64,000 bases of DNA from Mya arenaria (Eukaryota; Mollusca; Bivalvia; Myida; Myidae). The position numbers were made by a program, and so were the translations under genes. Position 1 is the first letter of the stretch, and each line of letters opens with the position of its first letter. The stretch is taken from NCBI RefSeq assembly GCF_026914265.1, contig NC_069124.1:84716915-84780914 (forward strand), written 5' to 3'. The notes beneath the pieces are model-generated. The model had not been told where the DNA came from. It searched no databases and saw only the letters and a list, made by a program, of their open reading frames with translations. Below are positions 26,464-45,690 of this stretch, in pieces.

Positions 26464-27773
26464 CGGCTGCCGGAAATGAAGAGCCACACGTGGACATGGA
26501 CGTTGTCGTTGCCAAGGTGCTCGCTATTGTCATCATCACCAGCCTCACCGTTCTCGCCGGATTGCTCCCTTGTCGCCTCATGAGGCATTGCCGCCGACCC
26601 ATGCTCAAGCGCAGACGCATGTTTAACGACATGGTGTCCGGGGGGAAGTGCTTCTCTGGCGGTGTGTATCTTGGTGTTTGCTTTCTCCACCTGATTCCCG
26701 AAACGCGACATAAAGTAGACGCGGTCCTGGAGCATGTAGGGTCAAGGTCTCACTACCCGGTGGCCGAGTTACTCACAATGGCCGGATTCTTTGGTGTCAT
26801 ATTTGGGGAACATGTGATAAGGTGTTTGTATTACAAGTTTCAAGAGGATTCGTGTCTTCCAAGGTTTGACCACGACAGTTATAGCTTTGATCAAGATTAC
26901 ATACCGACGACTGAGGACCCGGCCTTTGAAGGGTGTGATTTAATTGAGTGTAGAAGTCTTCATTCTTTATCACAAACAAGTTACAGTAAGGATGACATAC
27001 AAAATCAAATGAATTCTCCACAAACACTTCAAGACGAAAGCATTATAACGCCAGTGCCTAGAATTCATATCAATGGTTTAACTCCCATTAACCAAACTAT
27101 AACATCATTTAACGAAGCAAATCTCAACAATGTAAATCGCTCTAACTCATTACCTAGCGAACACGGTGCCCCGATCCCTCCTCCAATCCATTCCGCCCCG
27201 TCATCTGTGGAGAGGCACGAGTGGTACGACCTGGAGCCGGTGCCTCCGTTGCCCATGCAAGACCTCGAGGTGCGGACGGTGGTGACGGAATTGAGCCGCC
27301 AGGATGAGCAAGGCCGCGGCCACATCCGGTCTGCCTTCCTACTGGCAGCTCTCTCCTTCCACGGCGTGTTCGAAGGCATGGCATTGGGGTTGCAGGCGGC
27401 CGTCAGTGATGCCTGGCTGATGTGTGTAGCAGTCCTTGTCCACCGCGCCATCCTCGCATTCGGTATGAGCCTACAGTATGCGCGGGAACAGGAAAAACCC
27501 TCCACTATCGTCTTCTCAATTAGCGCGTTCTCAATTATTTGTGTTGTTGGTATAATTATCGGGATTGCAATCTCAGCCGGGGCTCAGTTATATAATGATG
27601 TTGACGTCCCTAATGCAATATTGCAAAGTCTGGCCACTGGTACTATCTTCTGTATCGTTTTTCTAAACATTCTGTTTAAAGAGCTTGACGGAAATAAAGA
27701 CGTTAAGAAGATTTCATGCACCTTTGTAGGATTTGCTTTTATGGCCGTGCTTCTTGCTGTGGCGAAATCATAA
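26460..27773 (+). CDS. ZIP-family zinc transporter (SLC39A, ZIP1/2/3-like)
   Basis: A single-exon frame of 437 codons encodes a membrane transporter moving zinc, and perhaps related metals, into the cytosol. Eight hydrophobic segments appear in the ZIP order: TM1 about residues 15-40 (VLAIVIITSLTVLAGLLP), TM2 with GGVYLGVCFLHLIPE, TM3 with GFFGVIFGEHVI, then a ~160-residue loop, TM4 with SFHGVFEGMALGLQ (His301 and Glu305 of the HxxxE metal site), TM5 with VLVHRAILAFGMSLQ (His328), and TM6-8 to the C terminus. These motifs are those of the ZIP1-3 subfamily. The TM3-TM4 loop is long and not histidine-rich, unlike many ZIPs. The start is the first in-frame ATG; the frame extends 15 codons further upstream without an ATG. 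Lack of introns is noteworthy but not unknown for the family. Confidence 0.92.
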   Translation: MTAAGNEEPHVDMDVVVAKVLAIVIITSLTVLAGLLPCRLMRHCRRPMLKRRRMFNDMVSGGKCFSGGVYLGVCFLHLIPETRHKVDAVLEHVGSRSHYPVAELLTMAGFFGVIFGEHVIRCLYYKFQEDSCLPRFDHDSYSFDQDYIPTTEDPAFEGCDLIECRSLHSLSQTSYSKDDIQNQMNSPQTLQDESIITPVPRIHINGLTPINQTITSFNEANLNNVNRSNSLPSEHGAPIPPPIHSAPSSVERHEWYDLEPVPPLPMQDLEVRTVVTELSRQDEQGRGHIRSAFLLAALSFHGVFEGMALGLQAAVSDAWLMCVAVLVHRAILAFGMSLQYAREQEKPSTIVFSISAFSIICVVGIIIGIAISAGAQLYNDVDVPNAILQSLATGTIFCIVFLNILFKELDGNKDVKKISCTFVGFAFMAVLLAVAKS

Positions 27774-28629
27774 CTTGTGTTTTACGAGCTATCTAATATC
27801 TGCGATTGTAATTGATATTTCATTATAATTGCGAGTGCATTATTTGATTGAGGAGCTGGATTTAATTACAGTATTGCGTGTGTGGGAACAGCGGGAACAG
27901 CGTTGTGTTGTTTGCTCCAATAAATGCTATGAAATCTATAATTTTAATCATTCACTTTATGTCGCATGTTTTCCCATTCCTGCTCGCAAAATGAAACCTG
28001 GAAACAATGTGGGCAGTATAATCTGTAAATGTAAACGTTGTGGTTACAGAATGATTAGGATAAATCCATATCGTTATAGCGAATAAAAAATGTGTTTATT
28101 GTTCTGCATTTCCATATAGATGTTCAAACATTAATTTTCACTCCTAGAAATAAACAGTCGGTTTGGCCGTTGGTGGTGGTGCGTAAGCTTATTTATACTC
28201 GCACTCGGGCCTTGCCTATTCGGTGAGTGCTCCGATAAGATTTCTAGTTGTTTTATGTTTTTGGAGCATAGTGCATAGACAGAATGCAACCCTGGTTAGA
28301 GCTACCCTGGTTCTTTAACGTGCACCAGTGTATAGTGCATGTGTAGCCATCCCATAACTTGATTTGATATTGTTGTGTCCGAAGACGCCGATTTATATGA
28401 TACATCTAGATGACCACTGTAGTAACCTTAGTTTACATGTAAGGAAACCTATCACGGTCGGTTATATAATTTCTACGTATTATAACCAATACTTGTTTCT
28501 TATATTTCATTTCGGTATATGTTTTCAACAACGGAAACATGGGCGACATGCAGTAAGATAATAGACAAACAGTGAAATACAGACACAAAAAAACAACAAC
28601 ATGTAAGACGCAATAAACATTAACGAAAT
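27774..28629 (+). other. ZIP 3' UTR and intergenic DNA
   Basis: Candidate poly(A) signals AATAAA stand at 27919-27924 and 28082-28087, the first about 145 bases after the ZIP stop codon. The 85-codon frame at 27829-28086 falls in this region, lacks any recognisable domain and is probably untranslated. Nothing else is evident up to the MITE. Confidence 0.5.
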
Positions 28630-29239
28630 CAGGGGCGGATCCAGGATTTTGGGTTAGGGGGGCGTAACTTTTAATCACTCTAAAGGTTGCACTAGCAGAT
28701 CCAGGGGTATACCTATAGTTCTAATATCATAACGAGGTTTCTATTAGGACGACTAAGTGGCTTATATAATTTGTATATTTTCGTTAAGCGGGAAAAACGA
28801 GGGAAGATACATGTATAATTGTGAACCCATGTTCAGATACTTTTACTATTCAACATATTCTAAGTGCATAGCTATCTATGTGTATCTATTCGCACAATGG
28901 ATCTATCAGTAGCATGCGCCTAGGATATTTCCTGGCGTAGATGTTCACAATTTCCTCAATATCCAGTTTTATGTCCCTATGAATGAAGAGTAGCATGAGA
29001 GCGTTGAACCGGCTCTGGCCCATGGTACTCCTGTGCGGGTGCACTCTGTGTTGTGTACGAGTACATCTCAAAAGGCAATGTTGTATAAAGATACGCGAGC
29101 GAAGCGAGCGAAGAAAAAATAGGAAAATATAGTATATTTTATTGTTTCCATACCAAAGAACATGTAAGCTCCGGGAATTTTAGGGGGGGGGGGGGGGGCG
29201 TGCGCCGGGTGCGCCCCCCCCCCCCTGGATCCGCTAGTG
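28630..29239. mobile_element. Non-autonomous hAT-like MITE
   Basis: The ends are imperfect inverted repeats: CAGGGGCGGATCCAGG on the left, and the complement of CACTAGCGGATCCAGG on the right. Direct repeats GAAAT flank the element (28625-28629 and 29240-29244). It has no transposase. Inside are a second, diverged copy of the terminus (ACTAGCAGATCCAGG at 28691), a GCGAGCGAAGCGAGCG motif near 29094, and long G and C runs next to the right end. Termini reading GCGGATCCAG are common in invertebrate MITEs I would place near hAT; the 5-bp rather than 8-bp flank makes that assignment tentative. Confidence 0.72.
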
Positions 29240-29244
29240 GAAAT

Positions 29245-29779
29245 TATTTTAAAATAATATTTCCATAATACTTTATATGATATCTTAATTTATATAGATA
29301 CATACCTTATATCGGCTTTATAATAAAGAAAGCGCATTAAGTTAATGTATCGCAAGACTTATTATCAAACATTGCAACTTTTAATGTGCAGAACATTCAT
29401 ATGCATATACATGTATATAGAAACATTATGTCAAATTCGAAACATGCACTCTGATAAAAATGAGTGGGCAGATAAGTGTAAGTCGACAAAAGTCGACAAT
29501 GAAGACATACGTTCATTGCAATTTTAACACAGTGTGTATGATACAAATGAAGTTTGTCTGGATGAAAAAAAGCATGGATACATTGTAAAAAAAACACATT
29601 TCAGTGTAATGGGTTTAACGATTAATTGTTTTCGGTTTCATGGGACGGACCAACCCTAAAAGTGACTGACGATTTCATATCCTTAACCCTTTTTCCTTCT
29701 GCCAGACTTCACATACTTCTCTCTCAAAATTGTATGCTTTCTTCTTCAATCACATGTTTAGCTGACATGATCACACAGT
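29245..29779. other. Intergenic DNA, nothing identified
   Basis: AT-rich sequence with short overlapping frames on both strands only. No splice-bounded coding segment, RNA gene or repeat was recognised. Confidence 0.45.
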
Positions 29780-30215
29780 GCTCAAGTTGAGGCATTGTTT
29801 TCACTCTGTGTCCGGCGTCCGAAGTCCGTCATGAAAATTTTTGGCTTCAAGTTACATCTTCTCAGAAACCATGCACTGGGCAGATTTGGATCAAACTTAT
29901 TGTTCAAAGGCTTTCGGTCCATAGGAGTCACAGAGCTAAAAAAATAAAATGAAAGATAATATCCTCTTATCCTGAACCACTATATGGAGGTTATTTTTGC
30001 ACAAAGCATTGTCTTTCTAGAGGTCCTTTTCAAGTTTGTTCAAGTGGTGACGCGTGTAGTATATAGGAACATTTTTAAAATCTTAACATATTGTATAAAG
30101 CCATGCTCATTAATTCCTTCTCTACCAAGCTTGTTCAAATGGCTACCTTTGGGTCAAAACTGTTCCCGCAGCTGGGTCACTTGTTTTAAATAGTTTTATA
30201 TAGGATAATCTGATT
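29780..30215. repeat. Degenerate dispersed repeat
   Basis: The segment has the phrases typical of an old interspersed repeat frequent in bivalve DNA: CTTCTCAGAAACCATGCACT, GGCAGATTTGGATCAAAC, and CCAAGCTTGTTCAAATGGCT followed by ACCTTTGGGTCAAAACTG. No terminal repeats or coding capacity are visible, so I cannot assign a class. Recognition is from memory of similar sequence and is not verified. Confidence 0.4.
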
Positions 30216-30967
30216 TTTTACTCTCGAGAACCTCAGTGTCTGTAACAACTACAACGCTAACTACAGCAACAATTGTGATGTTCTCTTGCACTGTTACGTA
30301 GGGTGTGCATACAGTGCTTCAAAAGGGTGTGATTTGTAGTCTTTCATATGCTGGAAAACGCTTTTACGTGTATTCTAAAATAAAACAATTTCCATAGAAA
30401 CATGCCATCATACCAGTTACAATCTATATGTAGCTACACCACTAGCTGCTCAGAGTGGACGTCACCATTACGTTCTAGTGCAAATGGAATGCTTGACCAT
30501 ATTGCTGTTTTAATAGAGCGCTCTAAACAAATGGCGATGGTTTTAGAATGAATATGATATCCAGGAACAATTTCACCCACTCTGTTGTTTTTTTATAATT
30601 CCTATCCCGAAACCGACGTATAAATAAAATGCCCAGTATTGAAAGATGAAAAGACTTTCTGGTTTAAGGAGACTGGGAGTATACTGAATTTGATAGTTTA
30701 GTTCCAGGAGGAGAACACTGCGTACATGCCAAGTCCTAACATTCATTCATTGTCTGCTCCCGTTCTTGTAAAAGTGTTGTGTGCCCCTTATTTTCGAGGT
30801 ATCGTATTTTTTCCATTTTAAAATATCTTCTTTTCAAGTTCTTCATCAGTACTGTACAAATACGTTTCTTATGTAAATTTTGTTTAATTTTGCCAGGCCC
30901 TGTTATACATAATTGATTATCTCTTTCATGATGTCATATTTTTTCATTGTCTTTGTCCGGATTGCAG
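30216..30967. other. Intergenic DNA and presumed LSM6 promoter
   Basis: No gene is seen. TCCGGATTGCAG immediately before the LSM6 ATG could be a splice acceptor, so a 5' untranslated exon of LSM6 may lie within or before this interval. Confidence 0.4.
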
Positions 30968-32354
30968 ATGAGTCGTAAACAAACTCCAAGTGAATTTCTG
31001 AAGAAAATTATAGGAAGGCCAGTGGTGGTGAAGCTTAATTCTGGTGTGGATTACAGAGGTAATATAATTGGTGCTATTTTTTTTCTTAAGAATAAACTTA
31101 ACTTCCTTGACTTTTGAGCTAAATAACATTATAGTAATTGTCAGTCAAATTGGTTTGATAAACGACAACTTTAAGTCAAGTTACATTTTATAGGTCTTCA
31201 GTACTTTAGCTTTTGCATTTGGTAAATATTAATTCCAGCTTATCCTGAAAGGATTGTAGAGCAAATCTGTTAGTCTTCTTTTATTCCTGTCTCTTTACTT
31301 TTTATGAAGTGTCATTTTTCAATCCAATCCAAAAGACAGTTTCAAGTTTGTTGTCTCCTTTCTGTGTACAGGAGTGCTGGCATGTCTTGATGGGTACATG
31401 AATATTGCCCTTGAGCAGACAGAAGAGTATGTGAATGGACAGCTGAAAAACAAATATGGAGATGCCTTCATCCGTGGAAACAACGGTGAGATATGAACTA
31501 TGTGTAGTGTTTGTTAAACTCAAGAGAATCTCCATTTTGTATATATATAACAGTATGGTTTTCCGGGTATAAAAGCAACGCAATTCAGATTCTGAAGACC
31601 TGTAATCTGTAAGATATATACATAAACAATGTAATCAAGACTATACATATTTAAATAGAAGATGGGATAAACGTAGCTAAAGAACTTCTGCGAACACGTT
31701 ATACCTTTTTGGATGTGTTCGCTGAAGAGAACGCCATATCCAAACCCTACCAGCTGTCATTTCACTTGTATGCATTGTACAGACAAAATAACTGTATCCT
31801 CAGGTAAATGAAGTAAAATGTAGTTCATAAACACATTTTCAAAACCAAAAAACGCTTTAAAGATAGTTGATTTAGCATTTTAATAAATCCTATTACAAGC
31901 ATTCCTTAACTAGGTCATAGTTGTGTTTAAATTTAATCACGTGACACCAAGATTTTCAGAAAATACCCATGTGAGCTACATTTGACCTCACAAATGTAGT
32001 GTTTATTTTGCTGTTATTTTTTCTATTTTGAATAATTAGTAAATAACTAATAAAAAATTTGGAATTAATAAATTGTTTTTACTATCAAAAGGTATTTTCA
32101 GCCTTACTGAAATTGTTTTCAACTAAATGAACAATGTGAATCCGATGCTATAAATAGAACCCATCGACGTCATCATGGTCATGTGATTGCATTGCATCAT
32201 CACACTCAATTGATTCTGGTTGACTTTACTATGGGGGTTACGCCATAACTTTAATGTGTTGTAAACATCAAAAAAATAAATATCAACATTAAAGTTATGG
32301 AATCCAGAACTAGGATAAAGGGTGCTAGTGGACTACATGTATCTGATACACAAT

Positions 32355-32402
<48 letters not shown>

Positions 32403-32707
32403 TTACATTTTGTTCATTGGCGATGTTTGGTTTATATTGTTTTACAAACCCAATGGCTCTTTGGGTTTCTTATTTATATTTTCTGTTAAAATGTCTTATG
32501 TTGTGCCTTAAAAATAATTAAAAAGATTAATTAAATAATTTTGTTTTCAATTAAGGTTCTGAACAATACTTACAGCACATCTTAAAAAAATGTACATATA
32601 TATAATATATTACTTTAGTTTCTAGTTTAATCTAATATTGAAAATTTATAATATTATGGTTTTCTTTTTCAGTGCTGTACATTTCAACAACAAAAAGACG
32701 TGGATGA
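30968..32707 (+). CDS. LSM6: U6 snRNA-associated Sm-like protein LSM6
   Basis: Three exons (30968-31058, 31372-31485, 32673-32707) encode 79 residues; human LSM6 has 80. The product begins MSRKQTPSEFLKKIIGRPVV and carries the Sm1 signature (VVVKLNSGVDYRGVLACLDG, then YMNIALEQTEEYV) and Sm2 (DAFIRGNNVLYIS), ending TTKRRG. LSM6 forms part of the LSM1-7 ring in cytoplasmic mRNA decay and the LSM2-8 ring bound to the U6 3' end in the nucleus. Every intron has GT and AG ends and the phases agree. An AATAAA at 33066-33071 is the likely poly(A) signal. Intron 2 contains an exon-like block at 31659-31803 and a TA/TG microsatellite. Confidence 0.96.
31659..31803 (+). other. Orphan exon-like block in LSM6 intron 2
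   Basis: The 145-nt block is bounded by AAATAG on the left and GTAAAT on the right and is fully open between these sites. It reads EDGINVAKELLRTRYTFLDV, then FAEENAISKPYQLSFHLYAL and YRQNNCILR. In-frame stops lie just outside both splice sites. Joined to LSM6 exon 2 the frame continues, but 145 is not a multiple of three, so joining it to exon 3 would leave the LSM6 frame. It may be an alternative or poison exon, an exon of a nested gene, or a captured gene fragment. I do not recognise the peptide family. Confidence 0.5.
32350..32402. repeat. (TA)n(TG)n microsatellite in LSM6 intron 2
   Basis: An interrupted TA run continues into a TG run. It is ordinary simple sequence with no coding or structural consequence visible. 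Confidence 0.9.
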
Positions 32708-33065
32708 CACTCGTTTCTGTACATATTCATCACCACCACCATACATGTATAGAACTGAGTTCTTCTGTGTACATGGGATTCATATCTAGTGTGTTTTTTA
32801 CATTTTTTAAAAATACTTAAAATGTCATACAGTATACTTTTAATGTCTGACCAAGATACACACAGCAGTTCTGCATCAAGTGTATTTTCTAACAAACTTT
32901 TTTGAAATGGTTGTTCATATAAATATATTTTCATGATCAGAACTATACACATTTTTTGACTGTTGACACACAGTGTGGCATAATACCAAAATTATCATTT
33001 CCATTATAAGATGTGTTCATTGTGAAATGTCTCCTTTTTTATGATAAATCTTGCTTTTGTTAAGA

Positions 33066-33071
33066 AATAAA
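33066..33071 (+). terminator. Poly(A) signal, probable LSM6 3' end
   Basis: AATAAA lies about 360 bases after the LSM6 stop codon in AT-rich sequence; it is the clearest candidate before the dispersed repeat at 33530. Confidence 0.45.
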
Positions 33072-33529
33072 TAATGATGGAGAAACATATTTGTTTTTGA
33101 AATAATACCCGAGTCCTCGACTTACATGTCCTACTGATGCCTTCATTGAATTTTGTCACAGATCATTGTGCTGTACATAAGATATCAATCTAGGGTTGTT
33201 AATGTTCGAAAAACAAATACGAGCTGTTCTGAGAAAACGTTTCTCTTTAATCAGGACTGTTTTATTATTCATATATATTTAAATTTGTATTGGATTATAT
33301 ATGAAGTTGTTATATACACTATCTAAACCATATAAAAAAAAAACAACAAAGGAATATAAGCAAAGGGAGATGGTCAACATACACATTTTTAAAAGAAGTC
33401 AGTTGCATCCACTTAAATCACATGTTCATATTGGATTTGTGGTTTTGAGCTTTCAAATAAGGCTACATTTCCTTTTCTATATTGATGTTTCAAAACCTCT
33501 CGATTTCTATTGAAATAAGGTACAAAGTG

Positions 33530-33985
33530 TCATAAATCTGATGATATGAAAAACTGGAGGTATTTTTTTGACTTGGACCATATTGTTACTGAGAGTAAGT
33601 GTATGAAGTTATTTTTTTTGATATCTTCAATAGTTTATAAGTGATTAAGAGACACAAAAAGACATGTGTAATTTTAAAAGTTTCAAAGGGCCATAAATTG
33701 ATATTGAAATTATAAAACTTGCCTCCAAAGAGCGCAGTGTAACTGTGAGTAAGTTTATGAAGTTTGAAGCGGATATCTTGTAAAGCTAGGGGGAAAGGAT
33801 AAGTTTTAAAAAAAGTTACAAAGAGCTATAAGTCTTACAATATTAAAGTTGGGAGGGGGGATGTTTGAAGTTGACATCTTCAGTGGTTGTAATGTTATTA
33901 TGAAAAATGTGGACAGACCGACTGCCAGACAGACAGGATTATTACTTAAGGGCACCTGCATTTTTGCAGGGCCCTATAATTATTT
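33530..33985. repeat. Degenerate dispersed repeat with GGGCCC-type end
   Basis: The region repeats the motif pair GTAAGTTTATGAAGTTTGAA / GGGCCATAAATTG in diverged form and ends with a GACAGACCGACTGCCAGACAG stretch and CATTTTTGCAGGGCCCTATA. This is the layout of a family scattered through bivalve genomes; no coding region is present. Class unknown. Confidence 0.4.
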
Positions 33986-35459
33986 AAATAACTAGTTTCT
34001 CGGGCATTGCCAAATTTAGTGTTGTGTCACCTGTAGAGGCAACCTATAGTTATTACTTTTGTGTCGACAACCTTGTCATCAGAACATTGGGCGGACAATA
34101 ACGTTTAATAAAAAGGTTTGGTTAGAGTTACATATTTTTTCAGAAACAGGTATGGTAGGTAGGCTATTTTTGTTAGGCGTTATGGAATAATTTTATTGTC
34201 ATCATTGGGTAATGGTGTTACATTAATCTTCTATTTAAAGGTTATAAACAACATATTTAAACACAAACTTTTTTTACCAACGTACTATAAAAAGGGTCGG
34301 CGTCTAGTTCGTGAAATCGACGTGAAATCAAATGTTGGAGAAGGAAATCTACTACATGTAAGTACAAACATTAAACTTCAGACATGTGTTGAAAAAAACA
34401 TCTCCTAGTTAAAACTTAGTTTATTGTCCAAAGTCACATCAACATATTTTTGTGATGTTTTTCTTTGCATCAGAAGACAGCAGAGTAATCAGTTTGACAT
34501 TTAAATTTTTCTTTCAAACATTGTTAGTTTGTGATACGAGCGTACACGTTTCACCGGTATCGCAGAAATTCAGTCCACTGTAACCGCAATCCGTGAAGTA
34601 CACTTCATTGTTTACAAATGGCGTCCAAAGCGTTACCGGCGACATAAAAACGCATAGTTATTGTTGGTAATCGATAAATCGTGTACAATACTGTCTGCAA
34701 ATATTTAACTGTCCATTTATCATATTTTTCTATATATGTTTTTGTTTGTAGTCGGATGTTTCATTAAAAGTTTGCAATATGATGATTTTTCAAGAGTGAA
34801 ATGAAACTGAAAGTAAACGTTCTATGTCGAGCCATTTGTTTTTGCATTTGTCGGGGCTTGCAGTGGTAAATGCTTTATTTTTGTAGACTTGCACTTTTAA
34901 ATACTGTATCATTAAAGATTTATATATTATCTTGAATATTTCCAGAGTTGTAGATAAGAGTATAAGACAAGGGAGGAAACTGGAAAATGCACTTGGTGTT
35001 TCAAGTTTAGACACGAACTTGTGAGGTCACAACTGAAATGGAGTAAGCTGAGCTTAGCTCAGTCATTTTCCTGTTGAAGCTAATTATTATTGATTTAAAT
35101 ACCAAGGTAGATTGGATTAATTTTTTTAGTTTGTTGATAACTATATATTAAAATTGTACATATTGTACTTATGTATCTATTGAAAAATCGTATAGCTTTG
35201 TTCTTTTAAATATAATTAGTATGTATGATGTCTTGGACATTTTCCAAATATAAATTTATTTGTAAACAAATGCAAGTTTTCTTTAGATGACACGTAATAC
35301 TGGTTATGATTAAATAAGTTTGAGAAGTCAAAAAGATCAGTCGACTAGGATTGACTTTGTCTGATATAGTATTAACATAATAATGAAAGGACTTTTTCTG
35401 TCTTCATTTAAGTGTATATTTTAATTTCAGGTACATAACATTAGCTCTTTCAATTTAAC
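33986..35459 (+). other. Intergenic DNA and KIF24 leader region
   Basis: A less AT-rich patch around 34540-34650 has an ATG followed by eight more codons (34618-34647) and a possible GTAATC donor at 34667. It could be an untranslated first exon of KIF24. A splice acceptor (TTTTAATTTCAG) ends at 35430, just before the KIF24 ATG, which shows that at least one leader exon probably exists. Nothing else is evident. Confidence 0.35.
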
Positions 35460-44586
<9,127 letters not shown>

Positions 44587-44601
<15 letters not shown>

Positions 44602-45690
44602 GAGCAAGATATCAGCTTGCAGGATACCAGTCTGTTGGGGCAAGATGTCAGCATCCAAGATGTCAGCCTGTAGGGGCGAGATATCATCATCCCGGATGCC
44701 AGCCTGTAAGGGCGAGATATCATCATCCAGGATGCCAGCCTGTAGGTGTGAGATGTCAGCATCCAGGATGCCAGCCTGTAGAGGTGAGATGTCAGCATCC
44801 AGGATGCCAGCTTTTAGAGGCATGATGTCAGCATCCAGGATGCCAGCCTGTAGGGGTGAGATGTCAGCATCCAGGATGCAAGCCTTTAGAGGCATGATGT
44901 CAGCTTCCAGGATGCCAGCCTGTAGAGGCAAGATATTAGCATCCAGGATGCCAGCCTGTATGGGTGAGATGTCAGCATCCAGGATGCCAGCCTTTAGAGG
45001 CGAGATACCAGCATCCAGGATGCCAGCATTTCGAGGAGAGATATCAGCATCAAGGATTCCAGCCTGTAGAGGTGAGATGTCAGCATCCAGGATGCCAGCC
45101 TTTAGAGGCGAGATGTCAGCATCCAGGCAACATCCAGGATGCCAGCCATAAGAGGCAAGATATCAGCATCAAGGATGCCAGCCTGTAGGGGCGAGATGTC
45201 AACATCCAGAATGCCAGCCTTTAGAGGCGCGATGTCAGCATCCAGGATGCCAGCCTGTAGAGGTGAGATGTCCACATCCAGGATGCCACCCTTTAGAGGT
45301 GAGATGTCTGCATCCAGGATGCCAGCCTGTAGGGTGAGATGTCAACATCCAGGATGCCAGCCTGTAGAGGTGAGATGTCAGCATCCAGGATGCCAGCCTG
45401 TAGGAGCAAGATATCAGCTTGCAGGATACCAGTCTGTTGGGGCAAGATGTCAGCCTGTAGGGGCAAGATATCAGCATCCAGGATGCCAGCTTGAGGCGAG
45501 ATGTCAGCATCCAGGACGCCAGTCTGTAGGGGAGAGATGTCAGCATCCAGGATGCCAGCCTTTAGAGGTGAGATGTCAGCATCCAGGATGCCAGTCTGTA
45601 GGGGAGAGATGTCAGCATCCAGGATGCCAGCCTTTAGAGGTGAGATGTCAGCATCCAGGATGCCAGCCTGAAGGGGCCAGATGTCACAGA
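44587..45690 (+). repeat. 36-bp minisatellite at the KIF24 stop codon / 3' UTR
   Basis: About thirty copies of GATGCCAGCCTGTAGAGGTG followed by AGATGTCAGCATCCAG lie head to tail. The first unit contains the KIF24 end: the last codons GAT GCC AGT CTG TAG (Asp-Ala-Ser-Leu-stop) are the start of the repeat. Most units keep TAG in the KIF24 frame, so readthrough would stop again quickly. The +1 frame is open with a 12-residue repeat (ASRMPACRGEMS) and the minus strand with GILDADISPLQA; both follow from 36 being a multiple of three. Confidence 0.95.

Noticed and set aside
32638-32820. Frame with HHHHH overlapping LSM6 exon 3 as a separate protein
   Set aside because: It is a shifted frame over the real LSM6 terminal exon and its 3' UTR, without its own start context or homology.
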